Positions 6,108-12,668 of a stretch of DNA of 17,842 nt are shown piece after piece. Below the pieces are notes generated by a model. The model was given only the letters and a program-made list of their open reading frames with translations, made no database searches and was not told where the DNA came from. A program made the translations under genes and the position numbers. Location: positions 1 through 17,842 of the forward strand of contig JACQKJ010000042.1 in assembly GCA_016204595.1 (NCBI GenBank), in the 5' to 3' direction. Each line of letters opens with the position of its first letter. Positions within the stretch are counted from its first letter, which is position 1. Origin of the DNA: Candidatus Komeilibacteria bacterium (GTDB taxonomy: Bacteria > Patescibacteriota > Patescibacteriia > UBA1558 > 2-01-FULL-52-15).

Positions 6108-7676
6108 TCACGTTTTCCAACGCCGCCGGTACTGGGAAAGGTAGATTGGATCATGGCAGAAAGAGCAATTTTCGCGGGGCGTTCTGCGGAATGGTCGAGT
6201 GCGAGTCATGAACTTACCCATAAGCGTGTTCGAGTATCGCGAGTTCAAAACGTACTCAGGGAAATATCGCTGCTTTATCAGCTCGCCAGCCAACAAGACC
6301 CCGGCCATCACCGGTGCGAACGGTATCGGAACCTCATCATCTAGATTGGCGAGCTTGAGCTTGCCACATTGCTCCTGCTCCCAGTCATTGAACCGTTGTC
6401 CCGGATACGGCGCATCGAATTCATAACCGTGACGCTTTACCAAAGCTGCAATCGCGGAGCACTCCTCTTCCGAAAAGGGGTCGTGATTCTTAATCTTTCC
6501 TAAACATAGGTCGCGATCCAATCCAAGCAACTTCGCGACCTGAGCTGCCTTTTGGTATTCGAGATCATCCTCACCTGGGGGATGCTTGCAATACATGCAC
6601 TCGGTCTGTCCGAGGATCATTCTCCAAATTCGAAACTCGCCATCTTGTGTTGCTCCTGCGTCCCAAAGGACCTCCGGAGTTTCCATCTGAATGTCTCGCC
6701 TAGCTTCACGGCTGTGAACCGCGGCAACTACATATCTGTAATCTTCTGCCGTGAGACCGTTACACTTCGAAAATGGATCGGAACAACATGCAGTCTGTAA
6801 AGCGGAAAACCGTTTCAGGATATTGGCCGCTACGGCGACTTTGTGAGCCTTGTTAGAGACGTCAAGTGCATCAGCGATCACGTAACGATTTATATTGGAG
6901 CTCTCGATCGTGTCAGGATCAATGAGGTTTATGTGACCAGCGAGATTGGGGAGTGATGCAAGCGTGAAAATCGCTGCACCGCCGCCTGCACCGACACCTG
7001 CGACAGTCATGCGCCCAATGTCGATCGTTAGTGGGAGTAGTGGATTTTGGCCTGCGGCTGCCAGATACGTAAATGTTGAGAATGTCAGCGGCTCAGCTTG
7101 CGGCCGTATGACGGCGTTATCAAAGTGCTCTGGATGCCGCGCAAGTAGCCGTTTCCATATTTCGGCGACACCAATGCAGGCAGCAGCATAAGCTCCCACT
7201 GGGTTAACGCCATTCCCGATGGGAACTGCCCGGGTAGGTGAAAAATATACTTCCCACTTGTCTGACCCGATGAACATCGAACCGGCCTGTGCGCCCGGAC
7301 GCACGTCCCCAATGTTTAGCGCACAATCACGTTCGTGTGGGGCTACCGTTGTGATGGTCCAGCTCACCTGCTTAGGCAGGGCTCTGAGGAGCGTAGTGAG
7401 ATGTGCGGCCAAGCTGGGGGCTAACCATCGCGGCACAGCAACGGCTACATCAACTTCGCGTGGGATTACGATCGTGAGCTGCTGAACAACAGGATGAAGG
7501 CGGGCAATAAGATTTACCGTGAACGATACTATCAATTGCGCCTGTGGCAGTTGGAGCGCGCTGGGCCCAATCTCTACGACTACGTGGCCGGGCGCTAATA
7601 GCCTAGACAGCGACGTTTGCGAACTAGCCAAGTTCTGTAGCAAGGCTTCTGTGCGCGCGGAGTGCTCAGCCGTCAT
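6108..7676 (-). CDS. E1-like ThiF-family adenylyltransferase (BilC/Bub-type)
   Basis: In this family the enzyme adenylates the C-terminus of the Ubl and hands it to the E2. The ThiF/MoeB-like Rossmann fold begins near residue 215: glycine loop AGVGAGGGA (226-234), LIDPD (251-255), NINRY (261-265; R264) and NKAHKV (275-280; K279). Two CxxC pairs, C360/C363 (ECMYCKHP) and C504/C507 (ENCSFCHDP), suit the structural zinc site of ThiF/MoeB proteins. That leaves C391, C406 or C437 as candidate Ubl acceptors. About 215 N-terminal residues precede the fold and are unrecognised; they may be an inactive adenylation-like or E2-binding region. The ATG at 7676 overlaps the JAB stop by 4 bp (ATGA), indicating translational coupling. 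Family identification is firm; naming as a specific Bil or Bub subtype is not. Confidence 0.85.
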   Translation of the reverse strand: MTAEHSARTEALLQNLASSQTSLSRLLAPGHVVVEIGPSALQLPQAQLIVSFTVNLIARLHPVVQQLTIVIPREVDVAVAVPRWLAPSLAAHLTTLLRALPKQVSWTITTVAPHERDCALNIGDVRPGAQAGSMFIGSDKWEVYFSPTRAVPIGNGVNPVGAYAAACIGVAEIWKRLLARHPEHFDNAVIRPQAEPLTFSTFTYLAAAGQNPLLPLTIDIGRMTVAGVGAGGGAAIFTLASLPNLAGHINLIDPDTIESSNINRYVIADALDVSNKAHKVAVAANILKRFSALQTACCSDPFSKCNGLTAEDYRYVVAAVHSREARRDIQMETPEVLWDAGATQDGEFRIWRMILGQTECMYCKHPPGEDDLEYQKAAQVAKLLGLDRDLCLGKIKNHDPFSEEECSAIAALVKRHGYEFDAPYPGQRFNDWEQEQCGKLKLANLDDEVPIPFAPVMAGVLLAGELIKQRYFPEYVLNSRYSNTLMGKFMTRTRPFRRTPRENCSFCHDPIYLSQYRRRWKT

Positions 7677-8272
7677 AGGCGCACGCTCACGCCCGGCTCT
7701 TCGATCACAAAGCGATCGCGTATCTCCTGATCAGGCAACTCTCGCCATCGCAGGTTATCTAAGTACTCGTACACGTAGCACTCCGACAGATCGTAGAAGT
7801 ACGGCTGTGCGAAATCAGGAACAACGATCGTGATGAACCCACGGTAGGTTGCTGCAGGGTGCGCTGCATCGACCTCGTTTTGACCGCCGGCACCCGGTGG
7901 ATGAGTGTGCAGCTCTGCAATGAGGACCTGATCTAAAGCCCGCAGCTTCAATTGCAGCACCTGGAGCTGTGAAGCTGTAAGGTGGACGGTTCCATAGCGT
8001 GTCGAGGTATCTGCACATACTGCAGTCGTAACCTGTGCGTCGCCATCCTTCGTGAAGTACCCACCCCACCATACATATCGCTCAACGTGCGGTCCCCGCA
8101 TGAAGCGATCCGTCGCTTCCATTACGGCCAACGGAATGTATGTGCGCCGAATTGGATGCGGAATCGAACGGCGCCGTCGACCGCCACTACTCGAAGTGTA
8201 GGGCCGACTCTCCGGATAAGGCTTAGGCTCCTTCCCCCAATCGAATAGTTTTCTGAACATATTTTTGAGCAT
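7673..8272 (-). CDS. JAB/JAMM (Mov34/MPN) deubiquitinase-like metallopeptidase
   Basis: JAMM peptidases in bacterial Ubl operons process the Ubl precursor or remove it from targets. The zinc motif is LHTHPP at 121-126 (H122, H124), then seven residues, N132 and D135, matching H-x-H-x7-[S]-x2-D. The usual serine is replaced by asparagine. E64 in HVERYVWWGGYF is the likely catalytic glutamate. The N-terminal 45 residues are basic and Pro/Arg-rich (GGRRRRSIPHPIRR), possibly a flexible tail. The start is ATG 8272, 5 bp after the E2 stop; ATG at residue 5 is an alternative. The end overlaps the E1 start by 4 bp. At 199 aa the size is typical of prokaryotic JAB proteins. Confidence 0.85.
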   Translation of the reverse strand: MLKNMFRKLFDWGKEPKPYPESRPYTSSSGGRRRRSIPHPIRRTYIPLAVMEATDRFMRGPHVERYVWWGGYFTKDGDAQVTTAVCADTSTRYGTVHLTASQLQVLQLKLRALDQVLIAELHTHPPGAGGQNEVDAAHPAATYRGFITIVVPDFAQPYFYDLSECYVYEYLDNLRWRELPDQEIRDRFVIEEPGVSVRL

Positions 8273-8277
8273 CGGAA

Positions 8278-8694
8278 TTAACCCTTGTCCGCGATGCGCT
8301 GGGTCATGGTCAGCGCCTCAAGAACGGTGTAACGCTCAGCGTTCCAAGGATACTGTGCATCGTCCTTGTGAATAATCTCGTGAAATTCCCGCGTCCCCGG
8401 CGTGCAGATGCCGCCAGCGCCTCCAGCTTTATGGCGCGTCCCTGGCGGCCATGCCTCCGGGTTGTTTTCCTTCGTCTTCGGATCGATGAATACGTACGAC
8501 GGTGCACGCTTCGGGAACTCGTCGAACGTTATGCGCAGAAGATAATCCCGCTCAGGATCAGCACCTCTGCGAAGTGTCACATGGACAACCAACCCGTCGA
8601 TGTCAAACTTCCAGCCGTAACGACGTGCGAAGCCGCTCACGCGTGCGCGATCGACCTGCGCCATCATCTTCGCCTTGACCGTTTCGGCGTCCAT
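8278..8694 (-). CDS. E2-like ubiquitin-conjugating-fold protein
   Basis: This 138-aa protein has the UBC layout: an N-terminal helix, a beta meander (WKFDIDGLVVHVTLRRGADP; YLLRITFDEFP) with FPKRAPSYVFIDP (60-72) as the P-rich E2 segment, then AGGICTPGTREFHE (92-106). C97 is the probable thioester cysteine and H105 a conserved partner. A PWN turn at 116-118 and a C-terminal helix (YTVLEALTMTQRIAD) follow. The His/Cys spacing matches the bacterial E2 families found beside JAB and E1 genes rather than eukaryotic HPN E2s. It starts 7 bp after the Ubl stop and ends 5 bp before the JAB gene. The predicted role is to receive the Ubl from the E1 and pass it to a target. Confidence 0.8.
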   Translation of the reverse strand: MDAETVKAKMMAQVDRARVSGFARRYGWKFDIDGLVVHVTLRRGADPERDYLLRITFDEFPKRAPSYVFIDPKTKENNPEAWPPGTRHKAGGAGGICTPGTREFHEIIHKDDAQYPWNAERYTVLEALTMTQRIADKG

Positions 8695-8701
8695 ATTCTG
8701 T

Positions 8702-8989
8702 TTAGACCTTTACGACCTCGCGCCGTTCGATGAACAGCACGGTACCGGCCGTCAAGCCGAGCTCCGACAGCTTCTTGCTTTCGTCGAGCTCGACACCATC
8801 CCGCAACACGGTGAATTGGTCCGCCTGACTCGGATCGAGCCCGAGTCGCTGCATCACCTGCCGCTTCAGTGCATGAAGAGGCTGATTCTCCGGGAAGGTA
8901 TCCGTGAGATCGCCGCCGGTCGTAACGAATTCGAGTTCGATCTTGTTGTCGTCTTTGTCCGCCTTCTCCTTGCCATTGTCGTTTTCCAT
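8702..8989 (-). CDS. Ubiquitin-like modifier (single beta-grasp)
   Basis: The 95-aa protein has a charged tail (ENDNGKEKADKDDN, 2-15) then one ubiquitin fold: KIELEFVTTGGD (16-27), helix LHALKRQVMQRLGL (38-51), then FTVLRDGVELDESKKLSELGL (about 59-79) with the typical 'D-G-x-x-L-x-x-x-K-x-L-x-x-x-G-L' ubiquitin pattern, and final strand GTVLFIERR. The end is EVVKV with no Gly-Gly, so either a different C-terminus is used or the JAB enzyme trims it. ATG 8989 is chosen because AAGGA lies 9 nt upstream; a longer frame (ATG 9046) would start inside the promoter. It is first in the operon and probably the protein that is conjugated. Confidence 0.8.
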   Translation of the reverse strand: MENDNGKEKADKDDNKIELEFVTTGGDLTDTFPENQPLHALKRQVMQRLGLDPSQADQFTVLRDGVELDESKKLSELGLTAGTVLFIERREVVKV

Positions 8990-9031
8990 AGTTCCGGTTC
9001 CTTTGGTTGTTAATATCGACGTGTATTCCCA

Positions 9032-9061
9032 AGTGTAAGCTGACAAAGCTTACGCTGTCAA
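9032..9061 (-). promoter_or_regulatory. Promoter of the Ubl operon
   Basis: On the minus strand a perfect TTGACA -35 box lies at 9061-9056, followed by an 18-nt spacer and TACACT as a weak -10 at 9037-9032 (4 of 6 matches to TATAAT). The start of transcription would be near 9025, about 35 nt before the Ubl ATG. It lies just after the peptidase stop codon (9071), so the Ubl operon can be transcribed separately from the regulator pair. Confidence 0.6.
9035..9053. promoter_or_regulatory. Operator GTAAGC-N7-GCTTAC inside the Ubl promoter
   Basis: GTAAGC (9035-9040) and GCTTAC (9048-9053) are perfect inverted half-sites with a 7-nt gap. They lie in the spacer between the -35 and -10 boxes and touch the -10, an ideal position for repression. 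The same half-sites recur at 10132-10141 upstream of the HTH repressor gene. A second, overlapping inverted pair, TGACA (9041-9045) and TGTCA (9056-9060), covers the -35. Binding by the neighbouring HTH protein is inferred. Confidence 0.65.
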
Positions 9062-9070
9062 GAAAAAATT

Positions 9071-9775
9071 TTAAAGCAGAAGTTGCGCCTGCTGTTTTGA
9101 TGAGAAAATGTCCTCTAGGCGGATGCGGGCGACGATTGGATTGACGTCGAAGATGTCAGCGAGGGCACGAATCGCCACTTCCCTTTTCTCTGGAATGAGC
9201 GTTCGACTGCCAAAGCTGCCCACCTCCGCCGTGAATCTGTCGGCGGCCAGCTCGACAAGGCGCCGGGGCATGAGCAGCCCGCCGATTGCCTTATTTGCCT
9301 GGAATTCCCACCACCGACCATCGTATCCAGGTGCCGTGAGTTGCTCACCGGGAATATCGCGACACAAAATCTCGGGCTTTTCGTCGCTATCACCAAATAA
9401 AGACTTCGGCTTTGCCCCGAGAGCGAACAGATGTTTGTGCAATAGGCCGTGCCCGGCCTCATGGGCCAGTGTAGTTCGTAGTCGTCGCTCGACTAGCTTT
9501 CCTGAATGATCGCCGTCGAGTGATCGGGCGACTACGATAGCTTCTACGCCATGGCGGCCGAATTTTGTGAAACCAAGGACTCCATTCGGGAGATCGTCAT
9601 ACTCGTGCGAAATCTTAAAGTGCTTTTCGATAAAGCGATCGATGCGCACAGGTTCCGGTGTAGATGGATAGAGGCCGACTGCTTTGAGTTCCGTCGCGCA
9701 AATCTCCTCGATCTCATTCAGCTTGAAATGAGGCCGGCTTGTGAACGGACCCGTTTTGCTGCGGACGGTCTTCAT
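9071..9775 (-). CDS. ImmA/IrrE-family zinc metallopeptidase (CapP-like)
   Basis: The 234-aa protein carries the gluzincin-like motif LAHEAGHGLLH (103-113; H105, E106, H109) and the third ligand region WWEFQANKAIGGLLMP (155-170; E157), typical of ImmA/IrrE (Peptidase_M78). The C-terminal region includes VAIRALADIFDVNPIVARIRLE (about 200-221). These enzymes cleave a partner XRE repressor after stress. ATG 9775 is 1 bp after the repressor stop (9777-9779), so translation is surely coupled; an upstream ATG at 9850 would overlap the repressor and is less likely. In ICEBs1 (ImmR/ImmA), Deinococcus (DdrO/IrrE) and some CBASS operons (CapH/CapP), such pairs induce the linked element or immune operon. 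Here the target would be the Ubl operon. Confidence 0.85.
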   Translation of the reverse strand: MKTVRSKTGPFTSRPHFKLNEIEEICATELKAVGLYPSTPEPVRIDRFIEKHFKISHEYDDLPNGVLGFTKFGRHGVEAIVVARSLDGDHSGKLVERRLRTTLAHEAGHGLLHKHLFALGAKPKSLFGDSDEKPEILCRDIPGEQLTAPGYDGRWWEFQANKAIGGLLMPRRLVELAADRFTAEVGSFGSRTLIPEKREVAIRALADIFDVNPIVARIRLEDIFSSKQQAQLLL

Positions 9776-9776
9776 A

Positions 9777-10127
9777 CTATTTTTTGCTCTTAGTTCGTCC
9801 TTCTTGCGTCCGCTTCGCCAACTCCAAAAGACGTTCGGGCGATACGCCATGATCTATTACAGTCCGAAACGCGAGCGCGTAACGTGGATCGCTCGCTGTT
9901 ATTCGCTTTATCTCTTCTATCGGCGGCCGCACATCACGTGCCTTTAGATCATCAACTGAGACTTTCAGTATCCGAGCCATATCTTGTAAGACAGTCTCGG
10001 AGGGATAGCGCCGGCCCAACTCGATATCGGACAAAAAAGCCGCAGAGCAGCCCAGTTTCTTCGCGAACTCCCGCAAAGAGAGATCGCGCTGATCCCTCAG
10101 CTCCCGAATGTATTGACCTAACGACAT
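9777..10127 (-). CDS. XRE-family HTH repressor (CapH/ImmR-like)
   Basis: The 116-aa protein has an XRE/Cro-C1 helix-turn-helix in residues 4-60: GQYIRELRDQRDLSLREFAKKLG, then CSAAFLSDIELGRRYPSETVL as turn and recognition helix. The C-terminal half (about 65-116: IEEIKRITASDPRYALAFRTVI, LLELAKRTQEGRTKSKK) is a short helical tail of the kind that dimerises and is cleaved by partner peptidases. ATG 10127 is preferred; the codon before it is TTG. The -35 and palindrome of its own promoter lie directly upstream, which indicates autoregulation. It is divergent from hsdR and cotranscribed with the zinc peptidase. Confidence 0.85.
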   Translation of the reverse strand: MSLGQYIRELRDQRDLSLREFAKKLGCSAAFLSDIELGRRYPSETVLQDMARILKVSVDDLKARDVRPPIEEIKRITASDPRYALAFRTVIDHGVSPERLLELAKRTQEGRTKSKK

Positions 10128-10131
10128 CAAT

Positions 10132-10164
10132 GTAAGCTTACTCTGCTGATTCGCTTAATGTCAA
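10132..10164 (-). promoter_or_regulatory. Promoter and operator of the repressor gene
   Basis: A perfect TTGACA lies at 10164-10159 on the minus strand. The palindrome GTAAGCTTAC at 10132-10141 lies 17 nt further on, where a -10 box should be (TAAGCT at 10140-10135 is a poor -10). A related half-site TTAAGC starts directly after the -35. The half-sites match the operator in the Ubl promoter (9035-9053), with the octamer GTAAGCTT common to both on the minus strand. This supports one repressor controlling both promoters. Confidence 0.6.
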
Positions 10165-10205
10165 CCCATTGGTTCAGATGGCAAGGCGGATTCTCTCGCG
10201 GCCAG

Positions 10206-10275
10206 TGTATGCGCAGGAGTGATATCAAAATGCCTAATTGCAGTTTTTTCTCCGCGCGATAGCCTTACGCATACA
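10206..10275 (+). promoter_or_regulatory. hsdR leader with inverted repeat at the start codon
   Basis: TGTATGCG (10206-10213) and CGCATACA (10268-10275) are perfect 8-bp inverted arms; the last base is the A of the hsdR ATG. There is no recognisable Shine-Dalgarno before the ATG. In an mRNA starting upstream of 10206 the arms could pair and hide the start. No clear promoter hexamers are seen in this leader. This is weak evidence for regulated hsdR translation. Confidence 0.3.
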
Positions 10276-12650
10276 TGCTGACCGAAGCTGATACCTGCCG
10301 AAAATTCGTGGTTCCTCTGCTCCAAAAGGCAGGTTGGGAATCGGCGCCGCACATGATCAATGAGCAGCGTTCGTTCACTGACGGGCGCGTTGTGTTCGTT
10401 GCGGGGCGCGCAAAACGGGGAAAGCAGAAACGCGCTGATTACATCCTTCGCTATAGCGCGGACTACCCGCTCGCCGTTGTCGAGGCCAAGTCGTTCTACA
10501 AGCTTGCAAGCGATGGGGTTCAGCAAGCAAAGGACTATGCCCTCATCCTCGGACTTAAGTTCGCATTCGCAAGCAATGGTAGGAAGATAATTGAGATTGA
10601 CCTGTTCACGGGCCGAGAAACTGAGCGAACCGATTTTCCGACACCCGCCGAGCTTTGGCGTCGCCAGCGTGAAGGGCTCGGGCTTTCCGACGATGTTGTT
10701 GCTGAACGCATGCTCACGCCTGGGCGCCCCGATCCCGGAAAGCCCCTACGCTACTATCAAGAACTGGCCGTCAACCGGGCTGTTCAAGCGATGATGACTG
10801 GACAGCCGCGCACGTTGCTCACTCTGTGCACTGGCGCGGGCAAGACACAGGTGGCGTTTCAAATTTGTTGGAAGCTTTGGAGTACTGGTTGGAATCGGCG
10901 CGGCGATCATCGCAAGCCAAAAATCCTCTATCTCGCCGATCGCAGCTTGCTTGTTGACGATCCAATGGCCAAAGACTTCGCGCCGTTTGGCGATGCACGT
11001 TTTAAGATCACTGAGGGAAGAGTAAGCAAGGCACGTGATATCTATTTCGCTATTTACCAAGCAATTGCCGAAGACACGTACCGCGAAGGGCTTTTCCGCG
11101 AATTCGCCCCCGACTTTTTCGATCTGGTGATTATTGACGAGTGTCACCGTGGAAGCGCGCGGGACGAAAGCAGTTGGCGGCGCATTTTGGAATATTTTGG
11201 TCCAGCTTCTCAGCTCGGCATGACCGCAACGCCTTTGCGCGAAGACAGCCGTGACACATATACCTATTTCGGTGCACCACTTTATACCTACAGTCTTGCG
11301 CAAGGTATCGCGGACGGCTTCCTCGCGCCATATCGGGTCCATCGAGTAATCACCGACTACGACGCGGCTGGCTGGCGGCCGAGTAAGGGCGAAGTCGATA
11401 GGTATGGGCGAGAAATTCCCGATGAGGAATACGGCACCAAAGACTTTGAACGTGTTGTGGCGTTGCGTGCTCGTACCGAAGCCATTGCCCGGCATCTCAC
11501 TGAGTTTTTGAAGAACAGCAATCGCTTTGCGAAGACCATCGTGTTTTGCGTAAATCAAGAGCACGCGAGCGAAATGCGCCGAGCGCTGGGGAACCTCAAT
11601 TCCGATCTCGTAGCGAAGTATCCGGACTATGTTTGCCGCGTCACCGCAGACGAGGGCGACATTGGAGCAGCGCATCGAGCGAAATTTCAAGATGTCGAAA
11701 CCAAAACCCCCGTTGTCCTAACGACCTCGCAACTCTTGACGACTGGTGTCGATGCGCCGACTTGCCAAAACATCGTGCTCGCCCGTGTTGTCGGCTCAAT
11801 GAGCGAGTTCAAGCAGATTATCGGACGCGGTACGCGATTGCGTGAAGACTACGGAAAACTCTACTTCAACATCATCGACTACACCGGCACCGCGACAGCC
11901 AATTTCGCCGATCCGGATTTCGATGGAGAGCCCACTACAGAGACCATCACGCAAATTGGGCCAGACGGAACCACCGTTACAACGGAAACGGAGGACCGCC
12001 CGCCCGCTGAACCACCGGATGATGGTCCTGACGGCGACTTTCCCGATGGACTACCCTCGGAAACGAACGGAGAGGAAAGCCGCAAGTTCTACGTCGATGG
12101 CGGAACCGTCGAAGTTATCCATCACCTCGTCTATGAGCTCGATACCGACGGCAAGCGGCTCACGTGCAAGGCGCTGACCGATTGGACTGGCGAAAAAGTG
12201 AGGGCTCTCTACACGTCTCCGGCCGTGCTTCGTGCGGAATGGGCGGTTGCCGACAAGCGCAAATCTGTAGTTGACGCACTCGCCGAACGTGGCATCGATC
12301 TCGAAACCCTAGCTGTCGACGTAGGCCGCCCTGACGATGACCCCTTCGATCTTCTCTGCCACCTCGCCTGGAATGCTCCTCTTCGCACACGCCGCGAGCG
12401 CGCACTGCGCCTGCAGCAAGAACGCCAGGACTTCTTCGACCACTACGGCCCAGATGCCCGCGCTGTTCTTGCGGCGTTGCTCGAAAAGTATGCTGCCCAT
12501 GGTGCAGCACAATTCGTTCTGCCCGATATACTCAAGGTGCCGCCTATCTCCGAGCTTGGAAATCCCAGCGAGATAGCACGGCGGTTTGGCGGACCTCAGG
12601 AGATGCGGTGTGCGGTCGACGTCATGGCTGGCCTGATCTACGCGGCCTGA
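10275..12650 (+). CDS. hsdR: Type I restriction enzyme R subunit
   Basis: The motor-nuclease subunit of a type I restriction complex, 791 aa, in the shorter EcoEI-like class. The N-terminal nuclease domain has RADYILRY (53-60, D55) and AVVEAK (67-72; E70, K72). SF2 translocase motifs follow: Walker A CTGAGKT (185-191), DECH (288-291), TATP (317-320), TTGVDAP (489-495) and motif VI QIIGRGTRL (514-522). A Pro/Asp-rich linker (about 575-600) leads to an EcoEI_R_C-type domain that contacts the methylase core. The start MLTEADTCRKFVVPLLQKAG is typical of this family, so ATG 10275 is kept although no Shine-Dalgarno is seen. It is first of an R-M-S operon; hsdM begins 18 bp after its stop. No broken motifs are seen. 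Confidence 0.95.
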   Translation: MLTEADTCRKFVVPLLQKAGWESAPHMINEQRSFTDGRVVFVAGRAKRGKQKRADYILRYSADYPLAVVEAKSFYKLASDGVQQAKDYALILGLKFAFASNGRKIIEIDLFTGRETERTDFPTPAELWRRQREGLGLSDDVVAERMLTPGRPDPGKPLRYYQELAVNRAVQAMMTGQPRTLLTLCTGAGKTQVAFQICWKLWSTGWNRRGDHRKPKILYLADRSLLVDDPMAKDFAPFGDARFKITEGRVSKARDIYFAIYQAIAEDTYREGLFREFAPDFFDLVIIDECHRGSARDESSWRRILEYFGPASQLGMTATPLREDSRDTYTYFGAPLYTYSLAQGIADGFLAPYRVHRVITDYDAAGWRPSKGEVDRYGREIPDEEYGTKDFERVVALRARTEAIARHLTEFLKNSNRFAKTIVFCVNQEHASEMRRALGNLNSDLVAKYPDYVCRVTADEGDIGAAHRAKFQDVETKTPVVLTTSQLLTTGVDAPTCQNIVLARVVGSMSEFKQIIGRGTRLREDYGKLYFNIIDYTGTATANFADPDFDGEPTTETITQIGPDGTTVTTETEDRPPAEPPDDGPDGDFPDGLPSETNGEESRKFYVDGGTVEVIHHLVYELDTDGKRLTCKALTDWTGEKVRALYTSPAVLRAEWAVADKRKSVVDALAERGIDLETLAVDVGRPDDDPFDLLCHLAWNAPLRTRRERALRLQQERQDFFDHYGPDARAVLAALLEKYAAHGAAQFVLPDILKVPPISELGNPSEIARRFGGPQEMRCAVDVMAGLIYAA

Positions 12651-12668
12651 CCCTCAATCAAAAGAAAA

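Noticed and set aside
6108..8272. CBASS type II (Cap2/Cap3) operon
   Set aside because: E1 and E2 are separate genes, a free Ubl is present, and there is no cGAS-like nucleotidyltransferase or CBASS effector.
8990..9046. Longer Ubl start at ATG 9046
   Set aside because: That start lies inside the -35/-10 region of the promoter; ATG 8989 has an AAGGA Shine-Dalgarno and starts before a typical charged tail.
9776..9850. Longer zinc-peptidase start at ATG 9850
   Set aside because: It overlaps the repressor's last 70 bases with basic, low-complexity sequence; ATG 9775 gives 1-bp spacing and a normal protein length.
10746..11690. Long minus-strand ORF (314 aa) inside hsdR
   Set aside because: It is antisense to clear helicase motifs of HsdR, has no recognisable motif and an unnatural residue composition.
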